From CAJQPP01 sp963793465 (GTDB lineage: Bacteria; Planctomycetota; Planctomycetia; Pirellulales; Pirellulaceae), in contig CAWCAJ010000001.1 of NCBI GenBank assembly GCA_963793465.1, positions 62,001-126,000 on the forward strand: a stretch of DNA of 64,000 nucleotides, read 5' to 3'. A program made the translations under genes and the position numbers. The notes below the pieces were generated by a model that was not told the DNA's origin, made no database searches, and saw nothing but the letters and a program-made list of their open reading frames with translations. Within the stretch, counting starts at the first letter, position 1. The number at the start of each line of letters is the position of its first letter. Below are positions 15,690 through 24,500 of this stretch, in pieces.

Positions 15690-18441
15690 ATGGACTTTGC
15701 AGCCGGACTCGGCGTTTCTTCCGAGTATTCACGAACGACCTTTAGCCGCCAGCTGGACATCTATGTCGATGCCGCGTTGGGAAACGACGCAAATGACGGC
15801 ACATTCAATTCGCCACTAAAAACGTTTCAGGAAGCCGTTTATCGCGCGGACGATTCCTACAATCCAGGTGAAAACAACATTCGCCTGCAACCCGGAACCT
15901 ACAACGGCGCCTACATCAACGATGACGATCTGTTGAAGATTTACGGCATGGGTCCCAATCCCTGGGATGTCAACATCGTGGGCGACTCAAGTTACGGTGA
16001 TACGATTCATATCGCGGGTGGCAGCGACGTTCGACTGTATAACATGCATGTCACCGGATCCAGTTACAACGGTATCTACGCCGCTGGACTGGACTATCTG
16101 TTTATGGATCGAGTCTATTCGGACTACCACTACGAGTCCGGATTCTATGGCGAAGACATCCACAAGACGAAAATCCATCAAAGTGTTTTTCAGCACAATG
16201 ACGGGTTTGGCGTCTATGTCGAGGATGGTTACAAGTTGCGTTCGCAGAACTCCCAGTTCAACTACAACGGGAATGATGGTGTCCGTGCGGATTACGTCGA
16301 GCACCTGCAACTGGTGCATTCGGTGGCCCGCGGCAACAGCTACTACGGGACTGGCGGACGCGGTGGCGGGTCAGATGCCGATGGCGTGGAAGCCTACGAA
16401 GTAGGTTACGTTCTGGTCAATGGCGGCAGTTTCGGTGAAAACGACGGCCGCGGAATCTATATGGATTACGGGTATGAATTGACCTTGTTGGGTGTGAATG
16501 CGTCCCACAACTACGAAGAAGGTGTGCGGGCCGAGGGCTTGATGGGCAATGCTTTAATCAGCGGTGGCCGTTTTGAATACAATGGCAACGATGGCATTCA
16601 ACTGGACGGCTATGGGATTCTGCCGCGGGGTGATGGTGCTGGATACAATGAGGTGGAAGTCACTGTTTACGGCAGCCAGTTCTTCCATAACGACGACGAT
16701 GGTATTGAGATTACGGGTGTTTATGCAGCCAGTCTGTTTGGCGTCGACGCCCGTCACAATTATGAAGACGGCGTCGATATCGAATACTCGGAATACCTGC
16801 ACATGGGTGGTGGTTACCTGTTCCAGAATTATGAGAGCGGATTGGATCTGCTGGGTGTGTATCACTCCCAGGTGAACGATCTGGTGAGCAAGGAAAATGG
16901 CGAACACGGCCTGGATCTGCTGGGGGGTCAGCGGTTGAATGTGATCGGCGGCAACTACTCCAGGAACGGCTACTGGGGCATCTATGCTGAGGGTGGCGGT
17001 TTTGATCCCGACATCCTGGCATTGGGAGACGGCGGCTACAACGAATTGCAACGCGTGGACATCAAACACGCCAGCGTTCGTGAGAATGAAGCTGGCGTTT
17101 ACGTCGGTTACTCGTACCTGGGCAAGATGGTGGGCGGTACCTATTCTGACAACGAATACGAGGGCATCGTGTTCAGCAATGTCGCCCATGGGATCTTCCA
17201 GGATCTGTACGTGAACAAGAATGGTGCCGACGGCCTGTATTTCGAGGCCGGGCTTTCCATGCCTGGCGGACCCAATGATCCATCCCTGCGTGCCGGCGAT
17301 GATCCCTATTTATCGGGATCCAACTGGAACCGTGTGGAACTGATCCGGGGTCTGTATAACCAGAACGGATACGACGGCATCAACATTGCCACCGATAGCA
17401 ACCAGGGTTACTACCGCAATTACATTGAACTGGATGCCCAACACGTCGTCAGTCGCGATAACGGGTACACGGGGCTCAGTGTGGGCGGCGACTATTACAA
17501 TCCGGTGGCAGGCGACGGCTACGGCCAGGCTTCCGATTTGTACCTGGAAATGGTGGGCGGCTATTACGGCCACAACGGGGAAGACGGTATTTACTTGCTG
17601 GGTACGGGACAGGGGCCCGGACCACTGGGGTTCTTGACCGCCAGCTTGACGGATGTGGTCGCTCAGCATAACGATCGCTTCGGATTGATTGGCTCCGGTG
17701 CCGTAGAAGCATTGCCGGGAGACCGGGCCAACTACGGCGTCGACGACCACGACGGATATTACAGTCTGATCCAGATGACTCGTGGCTCCTACAGCTTCAA
17801 TGGACCAGGATGGAATCCTCTGGCAGTACTTTGTCAACAGTGGCAATGGCCCCGGAATGCCAGGCTTCTTTGACGATCCGGATCCGGGCAACCTGACTTC
17901 GCTGGGGACCTTTGACCACGTGGTGGCCGTCAACAACGGCTACAACGGGCTGTCTTTCAGTGCCTACGTCAGCGGGGACAATGGACCCACCGCCCGTGCG
18001 GAAGGTCCCACTGGCAATGATCCAGCCGACATGGCCCTGCTCGAGTTTTGGGGTGGGGTGTATAACCAGAACGCCGGCGATGGAATCAACATTGAGTCGG
18101 ATTTCGCCGGCGAGCCCGAAGAACGCGACTTGGGCGGTTATGGAATTTTGGCGGCCCGTTTTCGTCAAGTGGAGGCCAGCCTGAATGGCTATGATGGTCT
18201 TTACATGCGAAACTATGGATCGGACTATTTCCGCGGCGACGTAGAGATCCAGGGGGGTGTTTTCAATGCCAATGACGAAGATGGCGTGTTCGTCGGAGGT
18301 TTGGGATACCTGTCGCTGAACCAGGTTGTGATTGTTGCCAATCGGGACGATGGTTTGCATTCGTACGACAATCTGGACACCAGCATCAGCCAAGACAGCG
18401 TGATCACAGCCAACCTTGGCGAGAATGTTCGGATCGATTGA
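15690..18441 (+). CDS. Right-handed beta-helix repeat protein, frameshifted near 17805
   Basis: Large repeat protein of the pectate-lyase superfold. The opening segment with IYVDAALGNDANDG and PLKTFQEAV matches the N-terminal cap of DUF1565-type beta-helix proteins, and about 30 coils of the pattern NGxDGIxV..G follow. The ATG at 15690 is preferred over the GTG at 15678 because GAGGTG precedes it closely. The frame breaks at 17805-17806: SYSFNG runs into a nonsense tail ending at 17873, while the repeats resume in another frame (QDGILWQYF) and continue to 18441. Deleting one C from GGACC restores a 916-residue protein. There is no clear signal peptide or LEPR motif, so export and substrate are unknown. 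A strong terminator follows. Confidence 0.85.
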
Positions 18442-18557
18442 TGCATGATGGCGGGAAGGTGGGTGGCCGGAGGATTCGGATCCGGACCCCGCAACCCCCG
18501 ACAAGCAGGCAATCGTCGGCGAAGCACTTGTGCAAGAAAACCGATCCTCCCTTAATC

Positions 18558-18591
18558 AACTGCCCGGCCATCTTTGGCCGGGCAGTTTTTT
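18558..18591 (+). terminator. Intrinsic terminator after the beta-helix gene
   Basis: A perfect 13-bp stem, AACTGCCCGGCCA (18558-18570) and TGGCCGGGCAGTT (18575-18587), has a TCTT tetraloop and is followed by T residues. Confidence 0.95.
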
Positions 18592-18750
18592 GTTCGGGCC
18601 GTGGGCATGCACCGCTACCCGGATTCTGCCAATATTTCCGCAGTCCCAACGAACCATAAATGAACAACGGCGAAATCCGTGCCCTTGTGCTACGCTGGGG
18701 GTTGGTGAATCGGGCGGATCACGGAAGCAAGGCGGTGCGAAGACAACCAG

Positions 18751-18784
18751 AATTTTTGAGGTTCTATGGGAATTTTTGAGGTTC
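18751..18784 (+). repeat. Duplicated 14-bp leader containing the ribosome site
   Basis: AATTTTTGAGGTTC occurs at 18751-18764 and again at 18771-18784, a 20-bp period. The second copy supplies the GAGG ribosome site for the YqiJ-like start at 18790. The first copy is followed by CTATGG. Confidence 0.8.
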
Positions 18785-18789
18785 AATGA

Positions 18790-19437
18790 ATGACTGAGTT
18801 TCTTCTGGAAGCCGTCAGGTCACCCAATCTGCCAGCGACGTTGTTGCTGGTCCTGGTCATGTTGTACTGGTCCTTAATGATCTTCGGAATATTTGGCTTC
18901 GATGGCCTGGAACCCGAAATCGGCTTGGATGCCGACGCCGATCTGGATGCCGGTATTGATGGTCATGTGGATGGTGGGATTGCCAGCGACTTTTTGACCT
19001 TTTTCCATCTGGGCGAAGTTCCCCTGATGATCATTGCCACATTCTTCGTGCTATTTTACTGGGTCTCTACCATCGTGACCAACCACTACTTCAATCCTGA
19101 TTGGAGCGGGTGGGTGGCACTGTACTGTTTCCTTCCCAATGTCTTGGTGAGCCTGCTCCTGACCAAGCTTTGTGTGTGGCCGCTGACCCCGTTGTTTCGC
19201 GAGATGCGAAAGACTGATGCGCCCAAGGTCGTTGGCAGTTATGGTGCGGTTTCCACCAGTTACCTGAATGGGGAATTCGGGCAGATCCGCATTGATCAGG
19301 AGGGTCCACCGATCGTGGTGAACGCGATTACAGCCAACGGACAGCGTTTGGCACGTAATCAGGAAGTCAAAGTGGTCCGTTGCGAAGAGGCAACCGGCGT
19401 GTATATCGTCGAACCTGTTAAACCGGAGAAAATCTAG
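18790..19437 (+). CDS. YqiJ-like membrane protein with C-terminal OB-fold (NfeD-related)
   Basis: Inner-membrane protein of 215 residues. Hydrophobic helices lie near residues 14-36, 78-98 and 108-130. A soluble OB-fold-like domain follows from about 145 (VVGSYGAVSTSY ... RLARNQEVKVV). Between the first two helices is an Asp-rich loop (DADADLDAGIDGHVDGG, 47-63) that could bind divalent cations. YqiJ/NfeD-type proteins partner flotillins and are thought to modulate their assembly or membrane domains. Here the stop TAG abuts the flotillin ATG with no gap, so translation is almost certainly coupled. This is the first gene of the three-gene flotillin operon. Confidence 0.85.
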   Translation: MTEFLLEAVRSPNLPATLLLVLVMLYWSLMIFGIFGFDGLEPEIGLDADADLDAGIDGHVDGGIASDFLTFFHLGEVPLMIIATFFVLFYWVSTIVTNHYFNPDWSGWVALYCFLPNVLVSLLLTKLCVWPLTPLFREMRKTDAPKVVGSYGAVSTSYLNGEFGQIRIDQEGPPIVVNAITANGQRLARNQEVKVVRCEEATGVYIVEPVKPEKI

Positions 19438-21465
19438 ATGAACCCGTTATCACTTTTCGCGCAAAACGATATTTGGCAAGGCATTGGGACCGTCATCATT
19501 GTTGCCGCGATTCTGTTCGTGCTGGGCATGGCTGTCCTGATCATCCGCTGTTGGCGGAAAGTGACTCAGGGTACCGCCATTGTGCGAAATGGAGTGGGAG
19601 GTACACGAGTCAGTTTTACGGGAATGTTCGTGATCCCGGTTCTGCACAAGGCCGAATTGATGGATATTTCCGTCAAGCGGATCGAGATCGACCGGGCCGG
19701 CGAGGATGGTCTGATATGCAAGGACAACCTGCGGGCGGACATCAAGGTGGCCTTCTTTGTGCGTGTCAATAAAGAGGCCAAGGACGTCATTTCGGTTGCC
19801 CAGTTTCTGGGTTGCGACCGGGCCTCCGATCAGGCGGCATTGGTTCAGTTGTTTGAACCCAAGTTCTCTGAAGGATTGAAGACGGTTGGAAAACAGTTTG
19901 ATTTCGTGGACCTGTACACGGAGCGTGACCGGTTTCGGGAAGAGATTCTCAAGACGATTGGCCGGGACCTGAATGGCTATTTGCTGGATGATGCGGCGAT
20001 CGATTACCTGGAACAGACTCCCCTGGAGCAATTGAATCCCAATAACGTGCTGGATGCCGAAGGGATCAAGAAAATCACCGACCTGACCGCCCAGGAGCAG
20101 GTTCGGGCGAATTACATTCGCCGGGAAAAGGAAAAGACCATTACCAAGCAGGATGTGGAAGCCCGCGAAGCCATCCTGGAACTGGAAAAGCAACAGGCCG
20201 AAGCGGAAGAGAAACAGACCCGGGAGATCGCCGAGATCACATCCCGCCAACGCGCCGCAGCGGAGATCGTTGCGCAACAGGAACGGCAACGCGCAGAAAC
20301 CGCGCGTATTACAGCGGAAGAAGAAATTGCGATCGCCGAGGAAAACAAACTGCGGTCCGTGATTGTGGCCGCCAAAAACAAGGAACGCACGGATGCCGTG
20401 GAAACAGAGCGGGTGGAAAAGGACCGCGGCCTGGAAATCACCGAACGGGAACGGGTTGTCACTCTGGCCGATATCGATAAAGAAAAGGCGGTGGAGGTCG
20501 AAAAGAAGAACATCCAGGAGGTGATCCGCCAACGGGTAATGGTGGAACGGGAGGTTGTGGAAGAGGAAGAGAAGATCAAGGACACCCGGGAATTTGCCGC
20601 TGCCGATCGTAAGAAACGGGTTGCGATCACGGCCGCTGAAGAACTGGCTCAACAACAACTGGTCTCCGAGGTCCAGGCCGCGGAAGCTGACAAACAATCG
20701 GCGGTGCGACATGCCGAAACCGTGATCATCCGGGCCGAAGCCGAACGGGAAGCGGCCCTCAAGGAAACCGAGGCCAAGAAGGCGCTGGCCGAAGCAACGC
20801 AGGCGGAAACCGCTGCCACCGGTCTGGGCGAGGCTCAAGTCAAGGTTGCCATGGCGGACGCCATCCAGAAAGAGGGAACGGCCGAAGCCCAGGTGCTGGA
20901 ATTGAAATTCTCGGCGGATGCCAAGGGAATCACCCAGAAGGCCGAAGCCATGAAACTCTTCGATGGTGTCGGACGGGAACACGAAGAGTACAAATTGCAG
21001 CTGAACAAGGACCTGGAGGTCGAGTTGCGGGCCATCGCGGCACAAAAAGAGATCGCTGAGGCCCAGGCTGCCATGGTCGCCGAGTCCCTGAAGTCTGCCA
21101 AAATCGACATCGTGGGTGGCGACAATCAGTTCTTTGAAAGCATCGTCAAGTCGATTACCGCCGGCAAGCAGGTCGACCGACTGGTAGAAGGCAGCCGCAC
21201 GTTGACGGATGTCAAACGCACCTTTTTTCAGGGGGATCCCGATGAATTCAAAAAGCAATTGCAACACTACGTGGATACCTTTGGAATCAGCACCGCCGAC
21301 ATCAAGAATTTGAGCATCGCGGGACTGGTCGGAACCTTGATGAGCCAAACCAGCGACCGGGGGATTCGCGGTCAATTGGAAAACCTGCTGGATCTGGCCA
21401 CCTCCCTGGGCATGGCCAACCAGAAGGCCAGCACATTGAAGCTCACCCAGAAATCTTCCTCCTGA
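19438..21465 (+). CDS. Flotillin-like SPFH protein (YqiK type)
   Basis: Membrane-domain scaffold protein of 675 residues. One N-terminal transmembrane helix (about 15-37) is followed by an SPFH/band-7 domain (about 45-230, including the stretch around KRIEIDRAGEDGLICKDN). A very long Glu/Ala/Lys-rich coiled coil, about 235-590, carries many QAEAEE and AEAER heptads. The tail (600-675) is globular. YqiK-type flotillins oligomerise at the inner membrane and organise membrane microdomains. It abuts the YqiJ-like gene and is followed after 99 bp by the giant AAA+ gene on the same strand, which points to one membrane-linked complex. Confidence 0.92.
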   Translation: MNPLSLFAQNDIWQGIGTVIIVAAILFVLGMAVLIIRCWRKVTQGTAIVRNGVGGTRVSFTGMFVIPVLHKAELMDISVKRIEIDRAGEDGLICKDNLRADIKVAFFVRVNKEAKDVISVAQFLGCDRASDQAALVQLFEPKFSEGLKTVGKQFDFVDLYTERDRFREEILKTIGRDLNGYLLDDAAIDYLEQTPLEQLNPNNVLDAEGIKKITDLTAQEQVRANYIRREKEKTITKQDVEAREAILELEKQQAEAEEKQTREIAEITSRQRAAAEIVAQQERQRAETARITAEEEIAIAEENKLRSVIVAAKNKERTDAVETERVEKDRGLEITERERVVTLADIDKEKAVEVEKKNIQEVIRQRVMVEREVVEEEEKIKDTREFAAADRKKRVAITAAEELAQQQLVSEVQAAEADKQSAVRHAETVIIRAEAEREAALKETEAKKALAEATQAETAATGLGEAQVKVAMADAIQKEGTAEAQVLELKFSADAKGITQKAEAMKLFDGVGREHEEYKLQLNKDLEVELRAIAAQKEIAEAQAAMVAESLKSAKIDIVGGDNQFFESIVKSITAGKQVDRLVEGSRTLTDVKRTFFQGDPDEFKKQLQHYVDTFGISTADIKNLSIAGLVGTLMSQTSDRGIRGQLENLLDLATSLGMANQKASTLKLTQKSSS

Positions 21466-21564
21466 CCTGGAGGGGCAACCGCAAGCAGCAACCGGTCCAG
21501 CGGGCTGTGACCCGCTCGTCCTGCGTCGAACCAGGCAGATTCCCACGCTTCGAAGATCAATCTC

Positions 21565-24500
21565 ATGTCAGATGCCAGCGATCCTGCGACACCGAATCAG
21601 GCAACTGTTGACGCGGCGACGGAGGCCGGTCTGGAGCGGGGCACCTACGAGATCATTCGCAGTCGACTGGAAAGCGACGCCGAGGAGCTGGCCAGCCGCT
21701 TGGATCAGCTGAATGTGGCGCGACGCGAGGTGTTCGGTTCCATTCCCACCGAACTGCTGTCCACCGATCGAATCACAACCACCAACAATTGCCTGGCGCA
21801 GGACCTGGTGCCGGTGGGCGATCAATGCATCTTTGGATTCAATGTCACGATCGGACTGAAAAGCGAAACGTCCGTTGCTGACGTGTTCGCAGTGTTTCGC
21901 ATTGATGAGTCGGAACGTCTGCACCTGGGTTCGCTGGATTTACTGGGTGATCCAAATTTCCAACACGATTTTGGGCAGCTCTACAAATACTACAAGAATG
22001 CCCACTTCGCCCGTTTTCAGTTGATCGGGCCCTTTCTTTATATGGTGTTTCAGGTCGGTGAGTCGGCGCGAGACATTAAGTCCTTCAAATGGCAACCGAT
22101 CGACGGTCGCCTGAGCTATCTGGACAATCGCAGTGACCACGAGGTCGTCTTTCCGCCGCAGCACGAATTTTCCTGGATTCGCACCCATCGCGATCTGCAC
22201 CGCAGCGGCCGCCACCCCCATATTTCCATTCAGGATCGGGTTTTCGTGGAAACCGTGGGTGGCGATCTGACCATCAAGGTGGAAGACAATACGGATGAAG
22301 GGCGAGGCATTTATCGAGAACCCGTCGATGACGCCGATCAAACGCTGGATGATGCCGAGGTGTTTTTCGCCTCCGTGGGCAACTTGATCCTGTTGAAGAT
22401 CCGGCCGTTCAAAGAAGAAAAATTCCGCTTCTTCGTTTTCAACGAAAAACTGCAGTCTGTTACCCGACTGGATTCCCTGTCCAGCGCCTGTATTCTGCTG
22501 CCTGAAGATCAGGGCCTGATCTTTTCCAACGGGTATTACCTGCAAACCGGCGAACACAAGACCTTCCCCACCGAAACAACCGACCTGCTGTTTGAGAAAC
22601 GTCTGGCGGCCCCCAACGGGGAGGACTTTCTGTTTGTTTTCTACAGTCTGCAATCCGGCAGCTACGTATTGCTGCGGTACAACGTGATTGAGCAGCGTGT
22701 CGAAACACCGATCCAGTGCAGTGGCTACTCGATTTTTCCCAATGGGCACCTGATCTACTTCAAAAGTGATGGCAGCCCTCAAAAGCACCACACGATTCAG
22801 GTTTGGCAGACGCCCTTCACCGCCGATGAGGTTCGCAACAGCGATCAAACGGATTCCTACCTCTACAAAATTGGCAACCGTGACGTCGTGCGTGGTATGG
22901 CCGAGTGCCATGAAGTGATCAACCTGGTCCGGCGAAACGAAGCCTATGCCGAGATCTACGTGGACCTGGTCAAGAAAACCGGGGACGTGCTGGATTCCTA
23001 TTTCTGGATTGACAACCCGGGAGCATTCGATCTGGGGAAAACTCTCGGCAAAATTCGTGTCACGGCCACCGCCGCTGTCGACGAATTTGAAAAGGTCCGC
23101 CGCATCCGCGCCCACACCCGGCAGCAGACCCAGGAGACTTCCGCCGACGTGCGGCAGGTACTGAACGATTCGCACCGCAGTGTCTGGCGATCCATCGACG
23201 AATATGTGGTCGCCCTGGCCAAATTGCGGGCCAGTCGGGGCAGGGTCATTTCCCTGCGGGAGTTGAAATATGCAGACTTGCCAACGGTGGCAGCCCTGGA
23301 AGAAGAGATCCAACAAAGCACCCTCCGCGTGTCCCAGGCTTGCGTGGAATTTCTGTTGCAGGAGCAGTCACTCAGTCCCTATGCGGATCGACTTGCCGAA
23401 CAGGAAGCGGCGATTGCCACGCTGGCGACCGTTGCCCAAGCCCAGACGCTGGACGAAAAGATTGGCCAGGGGGCCAGCCAACTGGAAATGCTGATCGACA
23501 TTGTCAGCAATCTGAAAATCGAAGACGCCACCGATCGGACGCGGATCATTGATGACATTTCGGCCATCTACTCGCGACTGAACAAGACGCGGGCACTGCT
23601 CAAGAACAAGACCAGGAACCTGATGACGACCGAGGGGGCGGCGGAATTCAGTTCCCAACTGAAGCTGCTTTCGCAAGCGGTGGTCAATTATCTGGACATC
23701 TGCGACACGCCCGAACGCTGCGACGAGCACTTGACCCGCATGATGGTGCAGGTCGAGGAATTGGAAGGACGGTTTGCGGAATTCGATGAGTTTGTCGTGG
23801 AACTGGCGGACAAACGGGAAGAAATCTACGCCGCCTTCGATGCCCGGAAATTGCAACTGGTTGAAGCCCGCAACCGACGCGGCACCTCCCTGGCCACTGC
23901 CGCCGACCGCATCCTGAAAGGAGTGGCCTCACGGATCGCCAACTTGACATCCACTGACGAGATCAACAGCTACTTTGCCTCCGACCTGATGATCGAGAAA
24001 GTACGCGATGTTGTCCGGCAATTGCAGGAACTGGACGAGTCCGTCAAGGTCGATGACATCCAGAGCCGTCTGAAGACGGTCAGAGAAGACGCGGTCAGGC
24101 AACTGCAGGACAAACAGGAACTATATGTCGATGGACAGAACCTGATTCGCCTGGGCAAGCACCAGTTTACGGTCAACGTGCAACCGTTGGATCTGACATC
24201 GCTGGTCAAGGACGACGCCATGTATTTCCATCTGACGGGTACCAATTTCTTTGAACGCATCGACAACAGCGAAATCAATGACCATCGCGACCTTTGGGAT
24301 CAAGCTTTGATTGCCGAAGACCCTGTCGTTTACCGGTCGGAATACCTGGCTTTTCTGATGACCCGGGACGATACCTGCAGCGCACGCCTGCAAGGCGATG
24401 CCCAGCACATGGCGGCCCTGGCGTTGCAGTACATGTCGCCGCGATACAGCGAGGGGTATATCAAGGGCGTGCACGATCACGATGCGGGGTTGATCCTGGC

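Noticed and set aside
19450..21546. 698-codon open frame antisense to the flotillin gene
   Set aside because: It mirrors the Glu/Ala-rich coiled coil, is Leu/Phe/Gly-rich without family features and fully overlaps a firmly identified gene.
21940..23316. 458-codon antisense frame within the AAA+ gene
   Set aside because: A shadow of GC-rich coding sequence on the other strand; no domain, and the sense protein is unmistakable.
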